Source of the DNA: JALRBM01 sp966186595
Lineage (GTDB): Bacteria > Patescibacteriota > Saccharimonadia > Saccharimonadales > Saccharimonadaceae
Reading direction: 5' to 3'
Assembly: GCA_966186595.1 (NCBI GenBank)
Contig: CBIFWO010000001.1
Coordinates: forward strand, 59,009 to 123,008
DNA length: 64,000 nucleotides
Shown here: piece after piece, positions 16,097-24,662 of the stretch
Position numbering within the stretch: position 1 is the first letter of the stretch
How the letters are laid out: every line of letters begins with the position of its first letter
Position numbers and translations under genes: made by a program
Notes under the pieces: model-generated
Seen by the model: only the letters and a program-made list of their open reading frames with translations
Told to the model about the DNA's origin: nothing
Database searches by the model: none

Positions 16097-17071
16097 ATGA
16101 CTGATAAAACGCCCAGAATCTTAACTATTGGAAAAGGCACCCAAGATGTATTCCTCACTAGTGATGAATTTGACCCACATAAAGAAGGAAAAATAGTCTA
16201 CACCCATCTGCCGCTGGGGGTAAAGATGGAGGTCGACTCTATCACGTTTGCAACAGGTGGCAATGCGACCAATGTTGCGACGACATTTGCGCGGCAGGGC
16301 TTGGATGTTGAGTATATGTGGACACTGGGGGATGATCCTGCTTCCGAATCAGTACTTCGTGATCTCGATGAAGAGGGTATAGCCACACATCGGGTTGTCC
16401 GAAAATCTCAATACCAGGCGGGCTATTCAACGATTCTTATTGCGACAAATGGGGAGCGAACTATTCTGAATCATCGGGGAATCTCTACCAATGCCCGTGG
16501 GGTGGATCTGGATTTTTCCGCTATAGAAGAGGCAGACTGGGTGTATCCAACGTCGCTCGCAAATGGGGGAATAGAGCTCCTTCGGAAAATTATCGATCAT
16601 GCTGAAAAGTCAGGGACAAAAGTAATGCTTAATCCGGCGGGTCCAGAGCTGGCCGATCCCCCAAAACTAAAGGGTTTGCTTGATAGCGTTGATATTCTTT
16701 GTGTGAACAAGGAAGAGATGCAACAACTCGTAGAGGGTGAGGATCTGGAGGAATTAGTGCGGCATGCGCTCAGTTACGTGCCGGTTGTTATCGTCAGCGA
16801 TGGACCAAATGGTGTCATGGCGAGTGATGGCAAAACGATCATTCGCGCGGGCATGTACGAGGATGTAAAGGTAGTTGATCGTACGGGGGCGGGCGACGCT
16901 TTTGCCAGCGGATTTTTGTCGCAATGGGCCCAGGGGAAATCACTCAAGGAGTCGATTATCCTTGCCAGTGCCAATTCAACCTCGGTAGTAACAAAAGTAG
17001 GGGCGAAGCCGGGAATCCTCCGTGAGGGTGCGAAATTGCACGATATGCCGCTGCACGAAAAACCACTCTAA
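16097..17071 (+). CDS. PfkB-family carbohydrate kinase
   Basis: This 324 aa ribokinase-like sugar or nucleoside kinase has the N-terminal GGNATNVATTFARQGLDVEYMW segment near 53-74, which holds the substrate-binding GG, and the C-terminal signature DRTGAGDAFASGFL near 260-273 with the catalytic Asp. The substrate cannot be read from sequence. Nearby fba and pentose phosphate genes suggest a phosphosugar or ribose role. A TATACT box ends nine bases before the ATG. A second, longer PfkB protein follows. Confidence 0.88.
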   Translation: MTDKTPRILTIGKGTQDVFLTSDEFDPHKEGKIVYTHLPLGVKMEVDSITFATGGNATNVATTFARQGLDVEYMWTLGDDPASESVLRDLDEEGIATHRVVRKSQYQAGYSTILIATNGERTILNHRGISTNARGVDLDFSAIEEADWVYPTSLANGGIELLRKIIDHAEKSGTKVMLNPAGPELADPPKLKGLLDSVDILCVNKEEMQQLVEGEDLEELVRHALSYVPVVIVSDGPNGVMASDGKTIIRAGMYEDVKVVDRTGAGDAFASGFLSQWAQGKSLKESIILASANSTSVVTKVGAKPGILREGAKLHDMPLHEKPL

Positions 17072-17110
17072 ATCTGTTATACTTATGCTTAAGATGGGCG
17101 TAACGACAAT

Positions 17111-18601
17111 ATGTTTTTAAAAGATTTGCTTGAGAATGATCACCCGCTTTTTACGGCGAACATTTCGCAGCTAGAGCGTGCATCTGGCGGGGCGGGGATT
17201 GATACGAGGTTGGTTGCCGATATCACGCACAAAGCCCATGATGCAATGCGGGTACTTGGCCTCGATCCGGCAGATAGTACAGGACTAGAACTCTATAATG
17301 CGCTAAAGGCGAGTATTCGTCATGATGGTTTTGTGTTACTCCTCAGTAATATGGATTATGCGCTGTTAAATTTAGGCGATGGCCCCATTTCCTTCAACCT
17401 TCAGGATATTATCGAAAATGCCCACCACGAATTGCCTTATGAAAAACGACAAACTGGACACGGCAAGCGGTGTCTTCGTATGGAGATTGTTAGGCGCTAT
17501 GCTGAACATGATAGAACTCATGACCAGCTCGTCCATAAATTGGCAAATGAAGTAGGGCTAAAGTTGCCCGATGATGAGTCGTATCCTGTCGTGAAGCCAA
17601 TGGTATCGCAAAAGCCTTCTATCTTAGCGATTGGGGATATCTTCACCGACGTGTTCATCCAACTTAGTGATGATTATGCCAGAGTTGACGTTGATTCGGA
17701 TGGGCGCAAGCGCCTCAGTATGCCATTTGGTAATAAACCACCATACGAGGGTGCAGAGAGCGTCTATGCTGTGGGACCTTCCCCGAATGCGGCGGTATCG
17801 TGTGCTCGGCTGGGATTAGATGTTAGCCTGATGGCATGGCTCGGTGACGACGAGACGGGGCGCAAGTCAATTGATTATCTGAATGGTGAAGGTGTCAATA
17901 CAACCCTCGTGACTGTCCAAAAGGGCACGCCATCGAGCACGTATTATGTTTTGCGACTTGGGGCGGACCGAACAATTTTAGTTAAGAACCAGGAGTTTGA
18001 TTATCAGTGGAGAGAACCCGCTCAGGAACCTGACTGGATATACCTTTCGCTTTTGAGTGATAGATCCTGGCAGTTGCATCAGGATCTACTGACCTACCTT
18101 ACCGAGCATCCCCACATCAAGCTGGCGTTCCAGCCTGGTACTTTTCATTTTCAATGGGGAACCGAAAAGCTCGCCCAAGTATATAAGCGGTCATATATCG
18201 TCGTGATGAACCGCGAAGAAGCGGCCGAAGTAACCGGTGCAAATGCCGAATCTATCTCGGAACTGTCCAGGGCACTCCATGCACTGGGTCCGAAGGTTGT
18301 TGTAATAACCGATGGTCCAGATGGGGCCTATGCATCTGATAATGAAAAATTAGTAAAGATACCGAATTACCCCGATCCTAAGCCGCCCTTCGAGCGCACG
18401 GGCGCGGGCGATGCATTTGCATCAACGGTTGTTGCCGCGTTGGCGCAGAGTGAATCGCTGGAGACGGCACTGCGCTGGGCACCGATCAACAGTATGAGTG
18501 TTGTGCAGAAAATCGGTGCACAGGCAGGACTGCTTCACCCCCACGAAATAAAAACATATCTGGACAAAGCCCCGGCAGATTACAGGGCGGAGATTCTCTA
18601 G
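17111..18601 (+). CDS. PfkB-family kinase fused to an unknown N-terminal domain
   Basis: This 496 aa protein has a C-terminal PfkB kinase (about residues 172-480). The domain opens with ILAIGDIFTDVFIQ, then shows SPNAAVSCARLGLDVSLMAWLGDD and the ERTGAGDAFASTVVAAL signature with its catalytic Asp. The first 165 residues form a separate, mostly helical and acidic region beginning MFLKDLLENDHPLF, which I do not recognise. The N-terminal part has no membrane segment. An extended -10 box (TATACT, 17078-17083) lies about 27 bases upstream. The next gene starts directly after the stop. Confidence 0.82.
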   Translation: MFLKDLLENDHPLFTANISQLERASGGAGIDTRLVADITHKAHDAMRVLGLDPADSTGLELYNALKASIRHDGFVLLLSNMDYALLNLGDGPISFNLQDIIENAHHELPYEKRQTGHGKRCLRMEIVRRYAEHDRTHDQLVHKLANEVGLKLPDDESYPVVKPMVSQKPSILAIGDIFTDVFIQLSDDYARVDVDSDGRKRLSMPFGNKPPYEGAESVYAVGPSPNAAVSCARLGLDVSLMAWLGDDETGRKSIDYLNGEGVNTTLVTVQKGTPSSTYYVLRLGADRTILVKNQEFDYQWREPAQEPDWIYLSLLSDRSWQLHQDLLTYLTEHPHIKLAFQPGTFHFQWGTEKLAQVYKRSYIVVMNREEAAEVTGANAESISELSRALHALGPKVVVITDGPDGAYASDNEKLVKIPNYPDPKPPFERTGAGDAFASTVVAALAQSESLETALRWAPINSMSVVQKIGAQAGLLHPHEIKTYLDKAPADYRAEIL

Positions 18602-19210
18602 ATGCGCTATCAGATCTGTGTATCTGGTGCGGCTAGTGGAACGACGGTACAGTCGTCGCATCAACTTGCATTTGAGCTTGGTAAAGCGATTGCAGAGAAG
18701 GGGCAAACTCTTCTGACGGGTGCGACAGTGGGCTTGCCGCATTATGCCGCCATGGGTTTTATGAGTATTTCAAATTCCAAGGGGGTGTCAGTCGGCTTTT
18801 CACCGGCAGCATCGTACCGTGAGCATGTCGCAACGTATAGATTGCCTACAAAGGAATTCGACTATATTAACTTTACAGGTATGGAGTATGTGGGGCGTGA
18901 TGTGCACCTTGTACGAAGTAGTGACGCCATCATTACCGTGGGTGGGCGCATGGGAAGTCTTCATGAACTTTCGACGGCATTGGAAAGTCGAAAAGTTTGT
19001 GGTGTTCTGCTGGGTAGTGGTGGACTCGCCGATTATGTACCAACATTATTACAGAATGTCGAGGCACCGGGGGCGAAGGATGTGATTTTTGATACTAATC
19101 CGGCGAGCTTGGTGCAAAAAGTAAGTGAAGCACTCGATCGAAAATATGCCGATTTTGTTGATGACGGAACGGATAGTCATGTAAGTGCACAGCGTGCAGG
19201 GCGAGGATAA
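18602..19210 (+). CDS. LOG/SLOG-like Rossmann protein
   Basis: This 202 aa protein resembles the lysine decarboxylase-like (LOG, TIGR00725-type) family: VSGAASG near the start, LLTGATVGLPHYAAMG near 38-53, and VGGRMGSLHELSTALE near 114-129 in place of the classic PGGxGTxxE. The altered motif means phosphoribohydrolase activity is uncertain, and it may bind rather than cleave a nucleotide. The ATG follows the kinase stop directly, suggesting a common transcript and perhaps work on related phosphosugars or nucleotides. Confidence 0.7.
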   Translation: MRYQICVSGAASGTTVQSSHQLAFELGKAIAEKGQTLLTGATVGLPHYAAMGFMSISNSKGVSVGFSPAASYREHVATYRLPTKEFDYINFTGMEYVGRDVHLVRSSDAIITVGGRMGSLHELSTALESRKVCGVLLGSGGLADYVPTLLQNVEAPGAKDVIFDTNPASLVQKVSEALDRKYADFVDDGTDSHVSAQRAGRG

Positions 19211-19219
19211 AAGGAGAAT

Positions 19220-19948
19220 ATGAAACAAAAAGGCAGCATTCATGTCGTCATCATTATTGCTTTGGTAGTTCTCCTTATTGGAGCATTGGGGTATGTTTTT
19301 TATCAAAATTATATAAACAAGCCAGCAGAGGAGAAGGCGCAAAACAGCGAATCAATGAAATCCGTCCCTAAGTTAAAGACGGCACATGTTGATTTTGAAA
19401 AGACCGTTTATGCACTTGATTATCCAGAGGGCTGGAGCGAATCTGCGCTAGGTGCGGACCCTGATTTTAGAGATATGTCCATCACGAGCCCCGATGGAAA
19501 TATAGAAGTCGTTTTTAATGTGGCGGCAGGTGGGCTGGGTGGTATGTGCGATACTGAGGATGGTTTGAAAGTTCGCTTTTATCAAGTTTCGTCTTGGACA
19601 AATACGAAAGTCACTGGCGAATCGCTGCGCCTTGTCGAGGCAATGACAGACTATCCAGAAGGGGGATATAAATACGTTATTGGGCTTTCCCCCGAAGGTG
19701 CCGAAACTCATGCTTCTGTTGGTGATTCACACTGCACTGTTGGATATGTTGGAGTAGCATCACGGGTCGCGAGTGATCCAAATACTGATACTATTGCTCA
19801 ACCAACGATTATTGCCAAAATAACCTTCCCTATGCTCCTCAATGCAGCAGATGCTAGGGCGAAAAGTATGGATGACGTCAAGAATATTATGGCAACCAAT
19901 GATTACAAAGCGGCAGTTAAGATTCTCCAATCTGCACGCAAAGAATAG
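19220..19948 (+). CDS. Membrane-anchored protein of unknown function
   Basis: This 242 aa protein has one N-terminal membrane segment (IHVVIIIALVVLLIGALGYV, about residues 7-26), then a soluble domain predicted to lie outside the cell. No lipobox Cys is seen. The soluble part has three Cys residues and a DYPEGW motif near 68. I do not recognise a family. AAGGAGA provides a ribosome binding site. The gene ends 13 bases before uvrB, and its 3' end holds the uvrB promoter. Confidence 0.65.
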   Translation: MKQKGSIHVVIIIALVVLLIGALGYVFYQNYINKPAEEKAQNSESMKSVPKLKTAHVDFEKTVYALDYPEGWSESALGADPDFRDMSITSPDGNIEVVFNVAAGGLGGMCDTEDGLKVRFYQVSSWTNTKVTGESLRLVEAMTDYPEGGYKYVIGLSPEGAETHASVGDSHCTVGYVGVASRVASDPNTDTIAQPTIIAKITFPMLLNAADARAKSMDDVKNIMATNDYKAAVKILQSARKE

Positions 19949-19961
19949 TATACTAGTAAGG

Positions 19962-21935
19962 ATGAATCAAAAGTTTCAATTAGAGACATCCTATCAGCCA
20001 ACTGGTGACCAGCCGAGCGCGATCGGTCAGTTGGTGCGTGGTCTGGAAAATGGTGAGCGCGAGCAGACACTTCTGGGTGTGACTGGTTCGGGTAAGACTT
20101 TCACAATGGCCAATATCATTCAAAATCGTCAGGCTCCTACGCTGGTTCTAGCGCATAACAAAACATTGGCCGCTCAGCTTTATAGTGAATTCAAATCGTT
20201 CTTTCCGCGTAACGAAGTTCACTATTTTGTCAGCTACTTCGACTATTATCAGCCTGAAGCATATATTTCGAGCAGCGATACCTATATTGAAAAAGATAGC
20301 AAAATCAACGATGAGATTGATCGCCTTCGTCATGCGGCAACTAGTGCTCTTCTGACGCATCGCGACGTGATTATTGTCGCGAGTGTCAGTTGTATTTATG
20401 GCATCGGCTCGCCAGACGATTACGCTGATATGTCGATCACGGTTAAAAAAGGTGAGCGCCGCCAGCAAGATAAACTGATTCGACTTTTGACCGATATTCA
20501 ATACCAGCGGAATGACGTCGATTTTCATCGCGGGACCTTCCGCGTAAAAGGCGATGTGGTCGATGTTTTTCCGGCTGGAAGTGATCTTGCGTACCGAATA
20601 GAATTTTTTGGTGACGATGTTGATCGAATTACACAGATTGATCCACTGACTGGTGAAATTTTAGGCGAGCCTGATATCTGTAAAATCTTTCCTAGCAGTC
20701 ACTACGTCACGCCCAAGCAAAAGATAGAACGTGCTATCGAGGGTATCAAACAGGAATTCGAGGAACGCCTGGCGTGGTTTGAAAAGCATGATAAATTGCT
20801 AGAGGCGCAACGACTTTCTCAACGTACGAAATACGATCTCGAAATGCTCGAGGAGACGGGTTTTGTAAAGGGTATCGAGAACTACAGTCGCTATCTGACC
20901 AATCGTGAGCCAGGCGAGCAGCCGGCGACACTACTCGATTATTTCCCTGATGATTTCCTACTATTAATTGATGAGAGTCATCAAACACTTCCGCAAGTTC
21001 GCGGCATGTACAATGGTGACCGCGCTCGCAAAGAAGTGCTGGTAGAATATGGCTTCCGCTTGCCGTCAGCGCTTGATAATCGTCCACTTACTTTTGATGA
21101 ATTTGATCGCCATATGCATCAAACGATTTATGTATCGGCAACGCCAGGTGACTATGAATTAAGCCGAAGTCCAGAGCCTGCTCAACAGATCATTCGTCCA
21201 ACTGGCCTTCTAGACCCGGAGATCATTGTCCGCCCAACGAAGGGGCAGATTGATGATCTTATAGCAGAAATTAATGATCGTATTGCCAAAGGCCAGCGTG
21301 TGCTTGTGACGACATTGACCAAGCGTATGGCGGAGGACCTGTCGACGTATCTGCAGGAGTTGAATATCAAAACGGCTTACATTCACAGTGATGTTGATAC
21401 GCTCGAGCGGGGTGACATCCTTCGCGATCTTCGGCTGGGGGTATACGATGTCTTGGTCGGCATTAATTTGCTGCGTGAAGGATTGGACCTGCCTGAAGTG
21501 AGCATGGTTGCGATCATGGACGCCGATAAAGAAGGGTTTCTGCGCAGTGAAAGTGCGCTGATTCAGACGATTGGTCGTGCTGCTCGTCACCAGGACGGAA
21601 CGGTATTTATGTACGCAGATAACATGACGCGTTCAATGCAGGCTGCTATCGACGAAACGAATCGCCGCCGTGGAATTCAGGAAGCGTACAATGTAGAACA
21701 CGGAATTACGCCAACTAGTGTGGCTAAGGAAATTGATGAGGGACTAAGGGCGATTATTCCTATGAAGGAAGATGCGAAGAAGCAGAAACTTGATCTAAAG
21801 AAAATACCAAAAGATGAATATGCCACACTCGTCAAGGATCTCACCGGTCAAATGGAACTTGCCAGTGCAAATCTAGAATTCGAAAAAGCCGCGGAACTCC
21901 GCGACCTTATTGCCGAAATTAGAATGAAGATGTAG
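19962..21935 (+). CDS. uvrB: Excinuclease ABC subunit B
   Basis: UvrB is the damage-verifying helicase-like subunit of nucleotide excision repair, here 657 aa. Visible parts are FQLETSYQPTGDQPSAI at the start, the Walker A GVTGSGKTFTMAN near 37-49, the beta-hairpin region VSYFDYYQPEAYI near 90, the DEAD-like LLIDESHQTLPQVRG near 335, motif VI AIMDADKEGFLRSESALIQTIGRAAR, and a C-terminal UVR motif (ASANLEFEKAAELRDLI) for UvrC contact. I start at 19962. A TATACT box (19949-19954) ends seven bases before it, while the longer in-frame start would overlap the previous gene by about 100 bases. Confidence 0.96.
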   Translation: MNQKFQLETSYQPTGDQPSAIGQLVRGLENGEREQTLLGVTGSGKTFTMANIIQNRQAPTLVLAHNKTLAAQLYSEFKSFFPRNEVHYFVSYFDYYQPEAYISSSDTYIEKDSKINDEIDRLRHAATSALLTHRDVIIVASVSCIYGIGSPDDYADMSITVKKGERRQQDKLIRLLTDIQYQRNDVDFHRGTFRVKGDVVDVFPAGSDLAYRIEFFGDDVDRITQIDPLTGEILGEPDICKIFPSSHYVTPKQKIERAIEGIKQEFEERLAWFEKHDKLLEAQRLSQRTKYDLEMLEETGFVKGIENYSRYLTNREPGEQPATLLDYFPDDFLLLIDESHQTLPQVRGMYNGDRARKEVLVEYGFRLPSALDNRPLTFDEFDRHMHQTIYVSATPGDYELSRSPEPAQQIIRPTGLLDPEIIVRPTKGQIDDLIAEINDRIAKGQRVLVTTLTKRMAEDLSTYLQELNIKTAYIHSDVDTLERGDILRDLRLGVYDVLVGINLLREGLDLPEVSMVAIMDADKEGFLRSESALIQTIGRAARHQDGTVFMYADNMTRSMQAAIDETNRRRGIQEAYNVEHGITPTSVAKEIDEGLRAIIPMKEDAKKQKLDLKKIPKDEYATLVKDLTGQMELASANLEFEKAAELRDLIAEIRMKM

Positions 21936-21969
21936 TCTTTTCGGGGATTTACATCCTCTTGGTTTCTCC

Positions 21970-22017
21970 TGCGGAGCTCCTCCCATCCCACTTTTCAGTA
22001 GGGGGAGGAGCACCGCA
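21970..22017. terminator. GC-rich stem-loop closing island C
   Basis: TGCGG-A-GCTCCTCCC (21970-21984) pairs with GGGAGGAGC-A-CCGCA (22003-22017), giving 14 base pairs with one A-A mismatch. It lies seven bases past the stop of the minus-strand island gene and after uvrB. No U tract follows. Confidence 0.65.
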
Positions 22018-22023
22018 CAGAGG

Positions 22024-22722
22024 TTAAAGCAGTCCTCCCGAAAATGCCGGGAACAGGAATGCCACACCGATCATGAACACAGTAATGGCTGCGCCGTGAA
22101 GGACCTTGTAGCGCGTGTTGATTCGCTGCCGCGACCTACAGGAGTACGTCAGCATCGCCCATTTGGTGAAATCGCTGACGACCAGGACCGTCCACTCGGC
22201 TTGATCTACATACGGCTCGCTGATCGCGCGCCGCAGAGGTGGCCTCATGGATAGCATGGTCAGAAGGAATGCTGCAGCGATGAACGTTGCTCCCGCCATG
22301 AGACTTGGCAGATTGATGCTCACTTTTTGAGTGATCACAATCGTGACAAGTCCCAGGATCAGTGCGGCGATCATTGCCGAGCTTCCCACGATCACATTGC
22401 TGCGAGCAAGCCCTTTGTCGAGCTCCTTGTCGAGCTTGTCGTACTCGGTCTGGGCCTGTGCGAGCACGTACTTGGTAGCTTCGCGTTCACAGTCTGCGGC
22501 GCTCTCGCTGGGGTAAAACCTTTTCCGATTGGCAAGCCTCTTGTCCCACGATGGTTCCACCGCCGGCAAGTACTCCTCGAACCACCACTTTTCGTTCTCA
22601 GCGGCGATCTCCTCGGGAGATTTAGTCGAGGGCTTCCAGGAGGCGAGCCATTTTTTGAAGCCACCTCCTTGCTCATCATCTTTCTTAAAGAAGGCGATGA
22701 TGCGTCCGGCCTTTTCCCACAT
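22024..22722 (-). CDS. Island C: GC-rich membrane protein of unknown function
   Basis: This unassigned 232 aa protein starts MWEKAGRIIAFFKKDDEQGG. It has a charged N-terminal half (about 1-100), then two hydrophobic segments (about 103-127 and 131-151), a second soluble stretch, and a last hydrophobic segment near 208-229. I reject the longer start at 22767 because that ATG overlaps the -10 box. The ATG at 22722 has GAGAGGGGGA upstream. Codons are strongly GC-ending. The layout of a soluble part plus paired helices is reminiscent of SLATT-like membrane proteins, but I cannot support that assignment. Confidence 0.7.
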   Translation of the reverse strand: MWEKAGRIIAFFKKDDEQGGGFKKWLASWKPSTKSPEEIAAENEKWWFEEYLPAVEPSWDKRLANRKRFYPSESAADCEREATKYVLAQAQTEYDKLDKELDKGLARSNVIVGSSAMIAALILGLVTIVITQKVSINLPSLMAGATFIAAAFLLTMLSMRPPLRRAISEPYVDQAEWTVLVVSDFTKWAMLTYSCRSRQRINTRYKVLHGAAITVFMIGVAFLFPAFSGGLL

Positions 22723-22757
22723 GAGCGTCCCCCTCTCGGTGTCTACCTCCAAATAAT

Positions 22758-22786
22758 ATTCTAACATATTTAACAGAATAAATCAA
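22758..22786 (-). promoter_or_regulatory. Promoter of island C, with motif shared with island B
   Basis: On the minus strand TTGATT (22781-22786) and TAGAAT (22758-22763) are 17 bases apart with TGT before the -10. AAATATGTTASAATATT (S is G here) is the stretch also found at island B. The start site falls roughly 30 bases before the chosen ATG at 22722. Confidence 0.72.
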
Positions 22787-22817
22787 TATTGTCACATCTG
22801 TTAAATGAATTATATAA

Positions 22818-22846
22818 TTGTCATTCTCGTTGAACTATGCTATAGT
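22818..22846 (+). promoter_or_regulatory. Promoter of the DEAD-box helicase gene
   Basis: TTGTCA (22818-22823) and TATAGT (22841-22846) are 17 bases apart. It is divergent from the island C promoter 31 bases away. Transcription would start near 22853 and give an unusually long leader of about 170 bases. Confidence 0.68.
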
Positions 22847-22852
22847 AACAAC

Positions 22853-23023
22853 ATTGCATTCGATGAATGTCGAGCCTCTTTCAAAGATGCGCGCACAAGT
22901 GATTTTTGCTAACGATAGTTAGCCGGCGCTCACCACCGAAATATCCTCTCGCTGTTCTCCTAAAGGTTTACCTTTTTGATGCAAGACAGCTACTAAACTA
23001 GAATAACGAAAGGGTTATTTCTT
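22853..23023 (+). promoter_or_regulatory. Long 5' leader of the DEAD-box helicase mRNA
   Basis: There is no gene in this stretch. It is longer than other leaders in the window, and near 22972-22987 it holds a small hairpin, AAAGG-TTTA-CCTTT followed by further T, which looks like a weak attenuator. Long structured leaders are known for cold-shock RNA helicase genes such as deaD and csdA. Whether this one regulates is inference. Confidence 0.4.
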
Positions 23024-24229
23024 ATGTCATTTCAACAAAAACGTAGCGGGCGACCGCAAGGTGGTAATCGTAATTTTGGCGGACGTCGCGGTGGTAAAAG
23101 TCGCGGACCAGCGAAAAAATACATCCATCCCTCAAAGTTTATTAACAAAGCCGTCGAAAAAGCAGATGAGCAAGCGTACGAGGCAACACACAAGTTTGCT
23201 GATTTTCCATTTGGCGCCGAGCTTCATTACAACATTGCACGCAAAGGCTACGAAACTCCAAGTGCCATTCAGGATCAAGCAATCCCACACATTATTGATG
23301 GTCGTGATGTGATTGGCCTTGCGAATACCGGAACAGGTAAAACCGCTGCTTTCTTACTGCCTATTATTGAGCGCCAAGCTGGCATTATGCTTCGCCCAAG
23401 CGTGCTGATTATCGCGCCAACCCGCGAACTAGCACAACAGATCGACGAGCAGTTCCGCGAATTTAGTCGTGGTCTTGGCCTCTACTCGGCTTTAATCGTT
23501 GGTGGTGTCAATGTTGATCGTCAAATCCGTGATCTAAAACGCCAGCCGCACTTTATCATTGGTACACCTGGGCGACTAAAGGATTTGATGCAACGCCGTG
23601 TATTGAAATTGAAAAACATGACAACACTTGTACTGGACGAAGCGGATCGAATGCTTGACATGGGTTTTCTGCCAGACATTCGTCGTATTGTTGGTGAGAT
23701 GCCAGCCGATCGTCAGACACTATTTTTCAGTGCGACGATTACGCCAGAAATTACTGCTCTAACCCGCGATTTCTTGAATGATCCTGTTACTGTTTCGGTG
23801 CGTACTTCAGAAACGAGTGATCATGTCGAGCAGGACGTGATCGAAGCGCGCGACAAGGCGCACAAAGTTGAGCTTTTGAAAAATCTATTAAGCGACGAAG
23901 AATATGAAAAAGTCCTGATCTTTGGTGAGACGAAATTCGGCGTCCAGCGCCTTAGCGATCATCTGGATAATATCGGAATTGCATCAGTCGCAATCCACGG
24001 TAACAAGAACCAGTCACAACGTCAGCGTGCCTTGAAACAATTCAAGGACGAGCGAGTACGTGTGATGGTGGCAACCGACGTGGCTGCGCGTGGACTTGAT
24101 ATTCCAAATGTGACGCATGTGATTAACTTCGATACGCCACAAACGTATGAAGATTATATTCACCGTATCGGTCGAACCGGTCGTGGTGGTGCCAAGGGGC
24201 GTGCCCACACTTTTATCGAACAGCGCTAA
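23024..24229 (+). CDS. DEAD-box ATP-dependent RNA helicase
   Basis: This 401 aa RNA helicase has a basic Arg/Gly-rich N-terminus (about 1-30, RGG-like) rather than the usual C-terminal tail. The motifs are in order: Q motif around YETPSAIQDQAIPHI, Walker A ANTGTGKTAAF, PTRELAQQ, TPGRL, VLDEADRMLDMGF, SAT, and the C-terminal ATDVAARGLDIPNV and HRIGRTGRGG. It probably remodels structured RNA in ribosome assembly or cold adaptation. AAAGGGTTATTTCTT precedes the ATG. The 3' end overlaps the convergent Nudix gene by four bases. Confidence 0.93.
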   Translation: MSFQQKRSGRPQGGNRNFGGRRGGKSRGPAKKYIHPSKFINKAVEKADEQAYEATHKFADFPFGAELHYNIARKGYETPSAIQDQAIPHIIDGRDVIGLANTGTGKTAAFLLPIIERQAGIMLRPSVLIIAPTRELAQQIDEQFREFSRGLGLYSALIVGGVNVDRQIRDLKRQPHFIIGTPGRLKDLMQRRVLKLKNMTTLVLDEADRMLDMGFLPDIRRIVGEMPADRQTLFFSATITPEITALTRDFLNDPVTVSVRTSETSDHVEQDVIEARDKAHKVELLKNLLSDEEYEKVLIFGETKFGVQRLSDHLDNIGIASVAIHGNKNQSQRQRALKQFKDERVRVMVATDVAARGLDIPNVTHVINFDTPQTYEDYIHRIGRTGRGGAKGRAHTFIEQR

Positions 24230-24636
24230 GCAAGAGTTTCGAGTGCTTGACGCAAATAGGGGTCGAGATTAAGCTTGAGTGCTTCTTCTCGACTGACCCA
24301 CGTTGTCTCTTGGTGTTCGTCGCTGACGATAACGTTACCAGTTCCTTTTGCTGTGTAAGTTAGGCGGACGACGTGGAGATCTTTAGTAGTCACCATGATA
24401 TCTTGCGCTGCCAGAAGTCTAAAGTGATCGTCAACGTCTAGCCCTGTTTCTTCCGTAATCTCACGTCGCAGCGCCTCATGAAGTGTTTCTTCTGGTTCAA
24501 TGCGACCTCCTGGTATATCCCAGTGAGGTTCTGTTTCGTTATGAAATGCCTGCGAACGACGAAGAAGTAGGTACTGGCCATTATCATTTTGTAATATAAC
24601 CTTCACGCCAACCTGTAGTTTCATGTCCTCTAGCAT
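24226..24636 (-). CDS. Nudix hydrolase
   Basis: This 136 aa Nudix-fold protein has the box GGRIEPEETLHEALRREITEETGL (about residues 41-64), which matches the G-x5-E-x7-REUxEExGU pattern. It would cleave a nucleoside diphosphate linked to another group. The substrate is unknown. MutT-like clean-up of damaged nucleotides is one option. The promoter region is shared with the divergent ABC transporter operon, with only 26 bases between the two start codons. Confidence 0.88.
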   Translation of the reverse strand: MLEDMKLQVGVKVILQNDNGQYLLLRRSQAFHNETEPHWDIPGGRIEPEETLHEALRREITEETGLDVDDHFRLLAAQDIMVTTKDLHVVRLTYTAKGTGNVIVSDEHQETTWVSREEALKLNLDPYLRQALETLA

Positions 24637-24662
24637 ATCATAATTGTGATAAGATGATGGAT

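Noticed and set aside
22723..22767. Longer start of the island C gene at 22767
   Set aside because: That ATG overlaps the -10 box TAGAAT, so it would lie upstream of the transcript start.
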